A stretch of 64,000 nt of DNA from Flavobacterium micromati (GTDB taxonomy: Bacteria > Bacteroidota > Bacteroidia > Flavobacteriales > Flavobacteriaceae), in NCBI RefSeq assembly GCF_900129585.1, contig NZ_FQWF01000004.1, positions 1 through 64,000 of the forward strand. Reading direction: 5' to 3'. A model generated the notes under the pieces. The model did no database searches. It was given only the letters and a program-made list of their open reading frames with translations, and was not told the DNA's origin. The position numbers were made by a program, and so were the translations under genes. Of the stretch, positions 55,091 to 64,000 are shown one piece after another (positions within the stretch are counted from its first letter, which is position 1; each line of letters opens with the position of its first letter).

Positions 55091-56209
55091 TCATAATTCT
55101 TTTCTAAAAGTGCATCTTCGTTTATGAATTTCAGGGTGAAAATGCTTCCATAAATTCAGGCTTGCAGCGTTGTCAGTTAGTTCAGGGGTTCTGTAGCAAT
55201 TAAGAATTCCTTTTTCCTTAAACGTTTCGTAGTATTCTTTAAAAATTACTGCGGTAACGGCTTTGTTTTGATATTCAGGCAAAACCCCAATTAGATAGAA
55301 AATTACGTCTTTGCTATTTTTCTTTGCATTTAACATCCTCAGAAATCCAAAAGGAAATAGTTTACCTTTTGAATTTTGTAAGGCTTCTGAAAACGAAGGC
55401 ATCACGATACTAAAAGCAATTATATTATGATCTTTATCTTCTACAAACTTTATGAATTCAGGATTGATAAAACTGATATATTTTTTTTTAAAATATTCTT
55501 TCTGAGTATCCGAAATGGCTACAAATGATGATAAAGAGGCATACGATTTATTGAATAAATCAAACATTTTATCTACATGAGGCATTACTTCCGCTGTAGT
55601 TTTAAAGTTTAGCGGACTTAGTTGGTACCTTCTTTTAACTAAATCATTTGCCTTTTCAAAAAACTCCAATTTTACATTTTCAAATGGAAATTTACTTTCG
55701 ATATATTCTTTTTCTTTTAAATATCCAAGTTTTTCAAAGTGAGTAGCATAATAAGGATGATTGTACCACGTTATCATTGTTCCAATTTCGTCAAAACCCT
55801 CTGTCAAAACGCCTACTTTATCAAGATTTGAAAAACCCATTGGTCCTTCTACATATTCTAAATTATTTTTACGCCCAAGTTGATATACTTTTTCTAAAAG
55901 TGCTTTTGTGACTTCGATATCGTCAATTACATCAAACCAACCAAAACGTACCTTCTTCTTTCCTTGATCATTTACTTCACTCCAATTGATAATTGCAGTT
56001 ATCCGACCTACTATTTCATTATTTCTTTTGGCAATATAGAAATAAGATTCTGCCGTTTCAAAAGCTGGGTTTTTTGTTTTATCAAAACCTTCAAGTTCAT
56101 CCACAATAAGAGGAGGAACCCAATATTTATTATTTTTATACAGTGAAAAAGGAAATTTTACAAATTCTTTTAATTCACCTTTAGTTACTGCTTCGTGTAT
56201 TGTAATCAT
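55091..56209 (-). CDS. GNAT-fold N-acyltransferase-like protein
   Basis: A 372-residue cytoplasmic protein with two GNAT-like halves. The first (about 55-165) reads YFYIAKRNNEIVGRITAII and YVEGPMGFSNLDKVGVL. The second (about 230-370) holds FYLIGVLPEYQNKAVTAVIF. Homologues are common in Bacteroidota and often near genes for lipid metabolism. The acceptor and donor are unknown. Adjacent convergent placement next to the alpha-oxoamine synthase is suggestive but not proof of a shared pathway. Confidence 0.75.
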   Translation of the reverse strand: MITIHEAVTKGELKEFVKFPFSLYKNNKYWVPPLIVDELEGFDKTKNPAFETAESYFYIAKRNNEIVGRITAIINWSEVNDQGKKKVRFGWFDVIDDIEVTKALLEKVYQLGRKNNLEYVEGPMGFSNLDKVGVLTEGFDEIGTMITWYNHPYYATHFEKLGYLKEKEYIESKFPFENVKLEFFEKANDLVKRRYQLSPLNFKTTAEVMPHVDKMFDLFNKSYASLSSFVAISDTQKEYFKKKYISFINPEFIKFVEDKDHNIIAFSIVMPSFSEALQNSKGKLFPFGFLRMLNAKKNSKDVIFYLIGVLPEYQNKAVTAVIFKEYYETFKEKGILNCYRTPELTDNAASLNLWKHFHPEIHKRRCTFRKEL

Positions 56210-56230
56210 GCTATAATTTAAATTCTGTAT

Positions 56231-57166
56231 TTAACCTTTTTTTGTTTTGCGAACTCTTTTGGATGCCTTCTTTTTAGAATCTTCTGGCTTAATATCCATT
56301 CTCACTTCTTTATAATTTCCTGTAAATCGCCATGATAGTCCAATTCCTCCATATAAAATAGAAGGAGTATTTTTTAAACTATTACTAATCGATGCATCAA
56401 TTTGAAGGTTATTATTGAATAAGTATGCAGCACCGCCTCGAACAATTGCATCGCTGTAAAAATCACTTTTATATCCTTGATTTTCAATAAATCCCGACCA
56501 TTTCTGACCAAAACCTCTTGTAAGTGTGAGCACGTAACCGTAACTTGGGAAGTCAGTAGTTAAATAATTAGCGATTATATTTGTTACAAAAACCCATTTT
56601 CCATCGCCTAAATGGTTTTGGGTGATCAACATTATTTTTGGAGATACACTGGCTTCAGGAGAAAAAGAGAATGGATTATCAGCAAGAGTCAGATTTGCTC
56701 CTGCAAATACAGAGACAGCAGGAACTAGTTGACGCCAAGTGAATTTTCGATTTGCTTTCCAACTGTATAAGTTTACTTTTTTCTCATAGTTTTTAAACGG
56801 ATCGTATATTAGATATTTTGCTCCAAAAACAGTTTCTTTTAATCCTGACTGTCGTTCATTTTGAAATCTGCTTGTTTGCTGTTGGTCTTGGTATTGAAAA
56901 TTGGCTATAATTTCTAATTCCTCTACAAATAATCCCCACCGAAGCATCATGTCTGCTCCTAATCCATTATTGGTATAGTTTAGAATGCTGTGTTTTTCGT
57001 GAATTCCATAAACACCTGTTTCAATTTGAAAAACTGATTTACCTACTGAGAATGCCGACATTGTTTCGCCGGGCCGATTGGAGTTAATTTGATCTGTAAA
57101 TTGTCCGTAATGCAAAAATGGACATAAGATCGTCGCAAATAAGATGAAATATTTTATTTTACACAT
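56231..57166 (-). CDS. Outer-membrane transporter-like beta-barrel protein
   Basis: 311 residues with a signal peptide (KIKYFILFATILCPFLHYGQ). DQINSNRPGETMSAFSVGKS at the mature N-terminus is characteristic of the phenol-degradation MetA-type/transporter-like barrel family of Bacteroidota. The remaining alternation of hydrophobic and polar residues fits a small beta-barrel. An unusual lysine-rich C-terminal tail (KPEDSKKKASKRVRKTKKG) follows the last strand. It is 21 bp upstream of the GNAT-like gene and likely in the same transcript. The transported compound is unknown. Confidence 0.75.
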   Translation of the reverse strand: MCKIKYFILFATILCPFLHYGQFTDQINSNRPGETMSAFSVGKSVFQIETGVYGIHEKHSILNYTNNGLGADMMLRWGLFVEELEIIANFQYQDQQQTSRFQNERQSGLKETVFGAKYLIYDPFKNYEKKVNLYSWKANRKFTWRQLVPAVSVFAGANLTLADNPFSFSPEASVSPKIMLITQNHLGDGKWVFVTNIIANYLTTDFPSYGYVLTLTRGFGQKWSGFIENQGYKSDFYSDAIVRGGAAYLFNNNLQIDASISNSLKNTPSILYGGIGLSWRFTGNYKEVRMDIKPEDSKKKASKRVRKTKKG

Positions 57167-57298
57167 ATAAATTTAAATTTAAATAGAATTTAGGCTTTCC
57201 AAATGTACTGTAATTTATCATTTAATTAAGAATGATATTTTATTTTTGTCCTCAAGATTAGCTCAGGATTTATTAATTTTGACAAAAAATACAAATTT

Positions 57299-57577
57299 AT
57301 GCAAATAGCCTCTTTTACTGGTTTTCTGAAAGTACTTTTTTATATGATTGCTTTCTACTACATATTTAGATTTTTAGCAAAACTGTTTTTGCCTTTAATT
57401 GTAAAAAAAGTAGTCGAAAAGGCAGGTCAGAAGATGCAACATCAGCAACAGCAACAACAGAATAATTGGAAAAAAACGCAAACAACAGATGAAGTAATTT
57501 ATAACACTACAAACTCCAAAAATCCCAAGGAAACCAAAAAAGTAGGAGATTATGTTGATTACGAAGAAATAGACTAA
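57299..57577 (+). CDS. DUF4834-family small membrane protein
   Basis: 92 residues: one hydrophobic span (about 8-35, with a second weak one), then a Gln-rich stretch QHQQQQQQN and a conserved C-terminus TKKVGDYVDYEEID. This matches DUF4834, which nearly always precedes the yfhO-type gene in flavobacteria. Function unknown; probably one transcript with yfhO 46 bp downstream. Confidence 0.85.
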   Translation: MQIASFTGFLKVLFYMIAFYYIFRFLAKLFLPLIVKKVVEKAGQKMQHQQQQQQNNWKKTQTTDEVIYNTTNSKNPKETKKVGDYVDYEEID

Positions 57578-57623
57578 GTTTGCGCTTTGAATAATCTTTT
57601 CCTTTAATCCAAATTTTGTTAAA

Positions 57624-60038
57624 TTGAAAATAATAAATAAGTTCTATCCGCACGCTCTAGCCATTTTAGGTTTTGTATTGATTTCTTTAATTTATTTCTA
57701 TCCTGTTTTACAAGGAAAACAGATTTTTCAATCAGATATTGTGCAATATACTGGAATGGCTAAAGAGCAAAACGACTTTAGAGCTATAAATAATACGGAA
57801 CCTTATTGGACAAATTCTGCTTTTGGCGGAATGCCAACGTATCAATTAGGTGCAAAATATCCAAATGATTACATTGGCGCGATTGATGATGCATTACGTT
57901 TTTTGCCACGTCCTGCGGATTATTTATTCCTATACTTTTTAGGGTTTTATGGCTTAATGCTGGTTTTAAAAGTAGATCCTTTAAAAGCTTTTTTTGGCGC
58001 GCTTGCTTTTGGTTTATCCACCTATTTAATTATTATTCTTGGCGTAGGCCATAATGCCAAAGCGCACGCTATTGCTTATATGCCGCTCGTTGTTGCAGGC
58101 TTTATTTTGGTTTTCCAAAAAAAATATATTATTGGAGGTTTGCTCACACTTTTTGCGACAGCATTAGAAATCAGTGCAAACCACTTCCAAATGACCTATT
58201 ACTTACTGATTTTTTTATTGATACTTTCTGGGTATTTTATTTTTCAGCAAATAAAAGAGAAGGAGTACAAAGCCATGCTATATTCATTTGGAACACTAGC
58301 TATAGCTGGAATTTTCGCTATTGGTGCAAATGCTACAAATCTATTAGCTACAGCGGAATACGCCGATTTTAGTACTCGCGGCAAAAGCGAGCTAACTTAC
58401 AATCCTGATGGTTCTAAAAACACTAGTAGCAGCGCGCTAACTCATGATTATATAACTGAATATAGTTACGGAATTATGGAAAGTTTTAATTTGATTGCAC
58501 CAAGATTATTTGGAGGTTCAAATAATGAAGCTGTGGGCAAAGACAGTCACATGTATGAATTCATGATTGGCAAAGGAGTTCCGGAATCTCAAGCTACTGA
58601 TTTTGTCTCTGGAATGCCAACTTATTGGGGCGATCAACCCATTGTTGCAGCTCCAGCTTATATAGGTGCAGTTGTTTTTTTTCTTGCAATTTTGGCTCTA
58701 TTTATTGATCAACGCAAAATAAAATATGTGTTTTTGTCGGGTGCAGTTGTGGCTTTGATCTTATCTTGGGGAAAGAATTTTCCATTGCTGACTGACTTTT
58801 TTATCGATTATATTCCAATGTATAATAAATTCAGAGCGGTTTCCTCGATACAAGTAATTCTGGAACTGTGTTTTCCAGTACTGGCAATTATGGGACTACA
58901 ATCGTTCTTTAAATTAGACAAAAAACTACAATGGAAAGGGCTTTATGAAACTGTAATTTTAGTTTTAGGAATTTTAGTTATTTTGTTTTTAAGCAAGAGT
59001 TTGTTCAGTTTTTCTGGAGGTAGCGACGCTTATTTTCAAGAAAGTTACGGTCCTGAATTTGTGGATGCTTTAAAGCAAGATAGAATGAATTTGTTTAGTA
59101 GTGATTTATTGCGTTCTGCGTTTTTTATATTGGTAACGGCCGCAGTTTTATGGCTTGCTATAAAGGAGCGATTTGCTCAAAATACAGCAATCATAATTGT
59201 TGGGCTTTTGATGATTTCCGATTTATTTTTTGTTGCAAAAAATTATGTCTCTGGAAAAGATTTTGTCAGTGGCAGAGAAGTTGAAATGCCTTTTCAAGAA
59301 TCTCCGTCAGATACTGAAATTTTAAAAGATACTTCTAATTATAGAGTCTTTGAGGTTTCTGGAAATTTATCAAGTGCTAGAGCTTCTTATTTTCATAAAT
59401 CTATCGGTGGTTACAGTGCTGTGAAACCAAGAAGAATGCAACAATTATTTGATTACCAAATTGCGAATAACAATATGGAAATCTTAAATATGTTAGATGT
59501 AAAGTATATAATTCAAACGGATAAAGAAGGTAATGAGTTTCCAACTTCAAACCCAAATGCTAACGGAAATGCTTGGTTTGTAAGTCAAGTGAAATTGGTT
59601 AATTCCTCCGATGAAGAAATGAAGATTTTAAATGGATTAGATTCTAAAAATATAGCAATTATAAATGCTAAAGAATTTAAAATTAGTAAAAAAGCTTTCG
59701 CCAAAGACGTTGCAGCGCAAATAACATTAGATTCTTACAAACCAAATCATTTAATTTATTCATCAAATAACGCTGATGCTGGTTTAGCTGTTTTTTCCGA
59801 GATGTATTATGGAAAAGGCTGGAATGCTTACATTGACGGGAAAAGTGTGGATCATATTAGAGTAAATTATGTGTTAAGAGGATTAGAAATTCCAGCTGGG
59901 AAACATACAATTGAATTCAAATTTGAACCTCAAGTGATAAAAACCGGGAGTACATTTACTATCGTTAGCGGTGTTGGAATTTTGCTTCTTTTGATTGCTG
60001 GAATTTATTTTGAAAGAAAGAGAGGAATTAAGATTTAA
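57624..60038 (+). CDS. YfhO-family integral membrane protein
   Basis: 804 residues with a TTG start at 57624; no ATG fits, and the start matches family N-termini (KIINKFYPHALAILGF). There are about 13 membrane helices in the first ~540 residues, a soluble domain, and a final helix (VSGVGILLLLIAGIYF) with basic tail ERKRGIKI. YfhO proteins resemble GT-C glycosyltransferases; some modify lipoteichoic acids in Firmicutes, but the role in Bacteroidota is not known. An acidic-aromatic segment in the first loop (QSDIVQYTGMAKEQNDFR) fits the GT-C pattern. Six tandem copies of its last 49 codons follow. Confidence 0.9.
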   Translation: MKIINKFYPHALAILGFVLISLIYFYPVLQGKQIFQSDIVQYTGMAKEQNDFRAINNTEPYWTNSAFGGMPTYQLGAKYPNDYIGAIDDALRFLPRPADYLFLYFLGFYGLMLVLKVDPLKAFFGALAFGLSTYLIIILGVGHNAKAHAIAYMPLVVAGFILVFQKKYIIGGLLTLFATALEISANHFQMTYYLLIFLLILSGYFIFQQIKEKEYKAMLYSFGTLAIAGIFAIGANATNLLATAEYADFSTRGKSELTYNPDGSKNTSSSALTHDYITEYSYGIMESFNLIAPRLFGGSNNEAVGKDSHMYEFMIGKGVPESQATDFVSGMPTYWGDQPIVAAPAYIGAVVFFLAILALFIDQRKIKYVFLSGAVVALILSWGKNFPLLTDFFIDYIPMYNKFRAVSSIQVILELCFPVLAIMGLQSFFKLDKKLQWKGLYETVILVLGILVILFLSKSLFSFSGGSDAYFQESYGPEFVDALKQDRMNLFSSDLLRSAFFILVTAAVLWLAIKERFAQNTAIIIVGLLMISDLFFVAKNYVSGKDFVSGREVEMPFQESPSDTEILKDTSNYRVFEVSGNLSSARASYFHKSIGGYSAVKPRRMQQLFDYQIANNNMEILNMLDVKYIIQTDKEGNEFPTSNPNANGNAWFVSQVKLVNSSDEEMKILNGLDSKNIAIINAKEFKISKKAFAKDVAAQITLDSYKPNHLIYSSNNADAGLAVFSEMYYGKGWNAYIDGKSVDHIRVNYVLRGLEIPAGKHTIEFKFEPQVIKTGSTFTIVSGVGILLLLIAGIYFERKRGIKI

Positions 60039-61385
60039 GATTTTTTTAAACGAATGCTGATTATTAATTTTCTAAATCTGAAATCAAAAATCGTTAATCA
60101 TCAATCATCAATCATCAATCTCCAGCTGGTAAACATAAAGTAAAATTTATGTTTGAACCTCAAGTGATAAAAACCGGCAGCATGATTACACTAGTAAGCG
60201 GTGTTGGAATTTTGCTTCTTTTGATTGCTGGAATTTATTTTGAAAGAAAGAGAGGAATTAAGATTTAAGATTTTGATAAACGAATGCTGATTATTAATTT
60301 TATAAATCTGAAATCAAAAATCGTTAATCATCAATCATCAGTCTCCAGCTAGGAAACGTAAAGTAGAATTTATGTTTGAACCTCAAGTGATAAAAACCGG
60401 CAGCATGATTACACTAGTAAGTGGTGTTGGAATTTTGCTTCTTTTGATTTGTGGAATTTATTTTGAAAGAAAAAGAGGAATTAAGATTTAAGATTTTTTT
60501 AAACGAATGCTGATTATTAATTTTATAAATCTGAAATCAAAAATCGTTAATCATCAATCATCAATCTCCAGCTAGGAAACATAAAGTAGAATTTATGTTT
60601 GAACCTCAAGTGATAAAAACCGGCAGCATGATTACAGTAGTAAGTGGTGTTGGAATTTTGCTTCTTTTGATTGGTGGAATTTATTTTGAAAGAAAGAGAG
60701 GAATTAAGATTTAAGATTTTGATTAACGAATGCTGATTATTAATTTTATAAATCTGAAATCAAAAATCGTTAATCATCAATCATCAATCTCCAGCTGGGA
60801 AACGTAAAGTAGAATTTATGTTTGAACCTCAAGTGATAAAAACCGGCAGCATGATTACACTAGTAAGTGGTGTTGGAATTTTGCTTCTTTTGATTGGTGG
60901 AATTTATTTTGAAAGAAAAAGAGGAATTAAGATTTAAGATTTTTTTAAACGAATGCTGATTATTAATTTTCTAAATCTGAAATCAAAAATCGTTAATCAT
61001 CAATCATCAATCTCCAGCTGGGAAACATAAAGTAGAATTTATGTTTGAACCTCAAGTGATAAAAACCGGCAGCATGATTACACTAGTAAGCGGTGTTGGA
61101 ATTTTGCTTCTTTTAATTGGTGGAATTTATTTTGAAAGAAAGAGAGGAATTAAGATTTAAGATTTTTTTAAACGAATGCTGATTACTAATTTTCTAAATC
61201 TGAAATCAAAAATCGTTAATCATCAATCATCAATCTCCAGCTGGGAAACATAAAGTAGAATTTATGTTTGAACCTCAAGTGATACAAACTGGCAGCGCGA
61301 TTAACCTAGTAATTAGTGTTGGAATCTTATTTCTATTAATTGGTGGAATTTATTTTGAAAGAAAAAAAAGTTTAAAAATTAAATC
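60039..61385 (+). repeat. Six tandem copies of the yfhO 3' end plus spacer
   Basis: The unit is 222-223 bp (the first 231 bp because of one extra ATCATCA heptad). Copies begin CTCCAGCT at 60121, 60343, 60566, 60789, 61012 and 61235. Each contains the last 49 codons of yfhO (P-A-G-K-H to KRGIKI-stop), then ~75 bp ending in ATCAAAA-ATCGTTA-(ATCATCA)n. Every copy has an in-frame TAA before it and no frameshift within it. Copies share HKVEFMF and GSMIT where yfhO has HTIEFKF and GSTFT, so they have evolved together apart from the parent. Confidence 0.95.
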
Positions 61386-61389
61386 ATGA
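61237..61389 (+). pseudogene. Last yfhO 3'-end copy, overlapping the next gene
   Basis: 51 codons reading PAGKHKVEFMFEPQVIQTGS and ending KKSLKIKS-stop. It is the most diverged copy and its stop overlaps the start of the next gene (ATGA at 61386-61389). The tight overlap suggests this was the true 3' end of an ancestral full-length gene, now missing its 5' part. Confidence 0.7.
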
Positions 61390-61592
61390 AAGAATTATTG
61401 AGTTTAAAATCGTTTCAGCAAATAGTACTATTAATATTTTTATTAGGTTTTACTATCGGTATTTTAATTGGTACTTATCTTTTCACTGGAAAATTTAAAA
61501 TCTATTTTATAATTCCGTCTCTTCCAGCTTTATTTTATATTTCCAGAGAATTGTATAGAAATGTCACTTCATTTATTGTGGATTTAAAATAA
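61386..61592 (+). CDS. Small two-helix membrane protein
   Basis: 68 residues with two hydrophobic spans (about 12-34, IVLLIFLLGFTIGILIGTYLF, and 39-55). The start ATG overlaps the stop of the last yfhO-tail copy, so it was probably once translated by coupling to that frame; now only the short tail precedes it. No family recognised. Confidence 0.6.
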   Translation: MKELLSLKSFQQIVLLIFLLGFTIGILIGTYLFTGKFKIYFIIPSLPALFYISRELYRNVTSFIVDLK

Positions 61593-61619
61593 ATTATAAA
61601 TCAGTAATTCCTCAACTAA

Positions 61620-61687
61620 TTTGTCATTTGACCAAGAAACAATCTAAATAATAATTACAGAGATTCTTCCTTCGTCAGAATGACAAA
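61620..61687. repeat. Imperfect palindromic intergenic element
   Basis: Outer arms TTTGTCATT and AATGACAAA continue as imperfect complements to AATCT/AGATT over ~26 bp around a 15-nt AT-rich centre. It resembles dispersed repeats in Bacteroidota intergenic DNA, and its transcript would form a long hairpin. Confidence 0.7.
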
Positions 61688-61704
61688 ATGATAAATAAAT
61701 TATT

Positions 61705-62997
61705 TTGTTAAATAAAAAAATCTTAATAGTTACTTACTATTGGCCACCAGCTGGAGGTCCTGGCGTTCAACGCTGGCTAAAGTTTGTTAAATACTTACCT
61801 GACTTTGGCGTTCAGCCAATAGTTTATATTCCTGAGAACCCAACTTATCCTATTGTTGATGAAAAACTAGTAAATGAAGTTTCAGATAAAGCAATTATTT
61901 TAAAACAAAATATTTTTGAACCTTATCAATTAGCTTCTTTTCTTTCGAAGAATAAAACAAAAAAAATTAGCTCAGGAATTATTCCTAATCAAAAAAAACA
62001 ATCTTTTTTAGATAAAACATTACTCTGGATTCGGGGTAATCTTTTTATTCCTGACGCACGTGTTTTTTGGGTAAAACCTTCTGTGTCTTTTTTAGAGAAA
62101 TACATTTTAGAAAATAATATTGATACTATAATTACTTCTGGACCGCCGCATAGTTTGCATCTTATTGGATTAGAACTTAAAGAGAAATTAAATGTAAAAT
62201 GGTTTGCCGATTTTCGAGATCCGTGGACAACTATCGGCTATCATAAAACATTGCGGTTGTCTAGTTTTGCAGCTAAAAAACACAGGGCCTTAGAACAGCA
62301 AGTTTTGAATACTGCCGATACAATTATCGTAACTAGTAAAACAACTAAAACTGAGTTCCAAGCAATTACTAATAAACCTATTGCTGTAATAACAAATGGT
62401 TATGATACTGAAAAAGTGGAGCAACAAACCATAGATTCTAAATTTAGTTTAGCGCACATTGGTTCTTTTCTTTCGGAGCGAAATCCATTAATTTTATGGG
62501 AAAGTTTGGTTGAATTAATAAATGAAATTCCTGATTTTAAATCGCATTTAGAGATAAAATTAATAGGAGCTGTGAGTCAGGAAGTTTTAGAAACTGTCAC
62601 AAATTATAAGCTAGATTCTTATCTGAATAATTTAGGTTATGTATCGCATAACGAAGCCATTGCGCACCAGAGGAAATCGCAGGTTTTACTTCTTATCGAA
62701 ATTGATTCTGAAGATACTAAAAGTATTATTCCAGGAAAACTATTTGAATATATGGTTTCTGGTCGTCCAATTATTGCAATTGGTCCTCAGGATTCTGATT
62801 TTGCTGAAATAATTACGAATACAAACACGGGAGTGTTTTTTAAATATTCAGAGAAATTGAAATTAAAAAGTGTAATTTTGGACTTTTACAATCAGTTTTT
62901 AGAAGGGAAATTACAATCAAGTGGGGTGGGTTTGCAAAAATATTCCAGAAAAAGTTTGACCAAAGAATTGGCACAATTGCTCAATTCTACTTTCTAA
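61705..62997 (+). CDS. Glycosyltransferase, family 4-like
   Basis: 430 residues with a TTG start (LNKKILIVTYYWPPAGGPGV); the only nearby ATG runs into a stop after seven codons. The N-terminal half has the GT4 donor-independent start and SGPPHSLHLIGLELK, and the C-terminal Rossmann half has AHIGSFLSERNPLILWESL and the nucleotide-sugar site IIPGKLFEYMVSGRPIIAIG. It would transfer a sugar in polysaccharide or glycolipid assembly. A flippase gene follows 26 bp later. Confidence 0.9.
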   Translation: MLNKKILIVTYYWPPAGGPGVQRWLKFVKYLPDFGVQPIVYIPENPTYPIVDEKLVNEVSDKAIILKQNIFEPYQLASFLSKNKTKKISSGIIPNQKKQSFLDKTLLWIRGNLFIPDARVFWVKPSVSFLEKYILENNIDTIITSGPPHSLHLIGLELKEKLNVKWFADFRDPWTTIGYHKTLRLSSFAAKKHRALEQQVLNTADTIIVTSKTTKTEFQAITNKPIAVITNGYDTEKVEQQTIDSKFSLAHIGSFLSERNPLILWESLVELINEIPDFKSHLEIKLIGAVSQEVLETVTNYKLDSYLNNLGYVSHNEAIAHQRKSQVLLLIEIDSEDTKSIIPGKLFEYMVSGRPIIAIGPQDSDFAEIITNTNTGVFFKYSEKLKLKSVILDFYNQFLEGKLQSSGVGLQKYSRKSLTKELAQLLNSTF

Positions 62998-63023
62998 GCT
63001 CAATACATAACTTTAAACTTTTC

Positions 63024-64000
63024 ATGGGAATAGTATTAAATCAGTCTTTAAAGAATACAATTATTACATATTTGGGTTTTGGTATTGGCGCCATAAATAC
63101 ACTTTATTTATATCCGGTTCTTCTTGGTGCTACTTTTTATGGATTAACAAATTACATAACCTCTTGCGCAAATGTCATTATGCCGCTTTTTGCAATTGGT
63201 ATGCAAAATTCATTAGTGAAGTTTTATTCTCAGTATAAAACTATTGATGAAAAATCTCGATTTTTATCTTTTACAGTTTTGTTTCCGCTGGTACTAATAA
63301 TTCCAATGCTATTAATTTCACTTTATTTTTATGATGAAATTTTATATTTTCTTTCGAAAAAAAATGAAATAGTAAAATATTACGTCTGGTTGATTCCTTT
63401 TATAGGTTTATGCATGGCTTATTTCGAAATTTTTTACGCTTGGGCAAGAGTTCACATGCATTCGGTTTTTGGAAATTTCGTAAAAGAAGTGGGACTACGA
63501 TTATTTTCATTACTGTTATTAATTGCTGTCAATTTTGACTGGCTTACTGTAGAAGGGTTTGTTTACGCGACTGCTGGATTATATTTTTTGGCTTTTTTAG
63601 TAACAATGTTTTATGCTTTTGGAATTCAAAAACCTACTTTTCAATTTGCCATGCCTTCAAATTCTAAAGAGATATTAACTTATACCTTTTACATTATCTT
63701 ATCGGGAAGCGTAGCTAATTTATTGCTTGATGGCGATAAAATAATGTTGAATCAATATATGATTATTGATAATATTGCTTTCTATTCCATTGCCACATTC
63801 ATAGCATTAGTAATTTCAGTTCCAAGTCGAGCCATGCACCAAATTGTGTATCCCATCACTGCTAAATTAATGCACGAAAATAAGTTTGAAGAGCTAAATG
63901 TTTTGTACAAAAAAACTTCTATTAATTTGCAAGTAGTTGGAGGTTACGTAATGTTGGGGATTTTTGTTAATATTAATCAATTGTATGCAATGATTCCAAA
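63024..64000 (+). CDS. Polysaccharide flippase (Wzx-like), 3' end outside window
   Basis: 325 codons are visible, open to the window edge. The protein is strongly hydrophobic, with about nine helices so far. The start NTIITYLGFGIGAINTLYLYP and the segment SGSVANLLLDGDKIMLNQYM are typical of the oligosaccharide flippase family, whose members translocate lipid-linked oligosaccharides across the inner membrane. It is probably co-transcribed with the glycosyltransferase. Roughly a third of a usual 480-residue protein is missing, so no statement is possible about its C-terminus. Confidence 0.9.
   Translation, partial: MGIVLNQSLKNTIITYLGFGIGAINTLYLYPVLLGATFYGLTNYITSCANVIMPLFAIGMQNSLVKFYSQYKTIDEKSRFLSFTVLFPLVLIIPMLLISLYFYDEILYFLSKKNEIVKYYVWLIPFIGLCMAYFEIFYAWARVHMHSVFGNFVKEVGLRLFSLLLLIAVNFDWLTVEGFVYATAGLYFLAFLVTMFYAFGIQKPTFQFAMPSNSKEILTYTFYIILSGSVANLLLDGDKIMLNQYMIIDNIAFYSIATFIALVISVPSRAMHQIVYPITAKLMHENKFEELNVLYKKTSINLQVVGGYVMLGIFVNINQLYAMIP

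Overview
The window looks like a chromosomal segment of a member of the Flavobacteriaceae (Bacteroidota), most likely Flavobacterium or a close relative. The evidence is the AT-rich composition, Bacteroidota-type promoters (TTG/TTTG, about 20 bp, TANNTTTG), weak Shine-Dalgarno signals, and typical Bacteroidota proteins: a carboxypeptidase-regulatory TonB receptor, a PUR/DUF3276 protein, a DUF4834 protein, YfhO, long-form NusB and a cyclophilin-FKBP fusion. This is inference from sequence features and family knowledge; no database search was possible.

Layout. 0-4 kb: a minus-strand threonine operon (thrA-thrB) preceded by a 33-residue Thr-rich leader peptide. 4.4-9 kb: histidine ammonia-lyase, a PhoU-like/Pit phosphate pair and a beta-carbonic anhydrase. 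9.3-23 kb: TonB receptor, a broken DUF421 gene, a RimB-RimK fusion, clpC, gyrA with a downstream TPR lipoprotein-like or secreted protein, an NlpC/P60 hydrolase and a thiolase. 23.1-23.45 kb: a tRNA operon (Ser-GCT, Pro-TGG, Arg-TCT).

23.8-36.1 kb is an accessory island directly downstream of the tRNA genes. It holds a type I restriction-modification locus (hsdM, hsdS, hsdR) interleaved with a RhuM remnant, a BRO-N protein and a KilA-N protein. A DUF2971 protein with an IF2-N-like N-terminus lies 10 bp after hsdR. Next come a tripartite HipBST-like toxin-antitoxin module with three matching operator-like sites, a DUF4172-Fic protein with palindromes at its start, and finally a decayed second copy of the hsdR 3' end. 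Together these read as a defence/toxin island assembled by repeated insertion.

36.3-57.2 kb is mostly conserved housekeeping DNA: rplS, trmD, M14 and M3 peptidases, peptidyl-prolyl isomerase, csaA, an ABC exporter, leucine dehydrogenase, nusB, yajC, a NYN RNase-like protein and a PLP-dependent acyltransferase. It is interrupted at 37.86-39.65 kb by five tandem copies of a ~350 bp non-coding unit. Each unit begins and ends with a strong CCACGGTT hairpin, and the spacers between units carry a promoter-like TATCTTTG. I regard this as the most unusual object in the window.

57.3-64 kb is an envelope/polysaccharide region: DUF4834, YfhO, a glycosyltransferase and a flippase cut by the window edge. 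Behind yfhO lie six tandem ~223 bp copies of the last 49 codons of that gene, all with an open frame. The last copy overlaps the next small membrane gene by ATGA. Several intergenic regions also show degenerate sequence with a strict 7-bp period.
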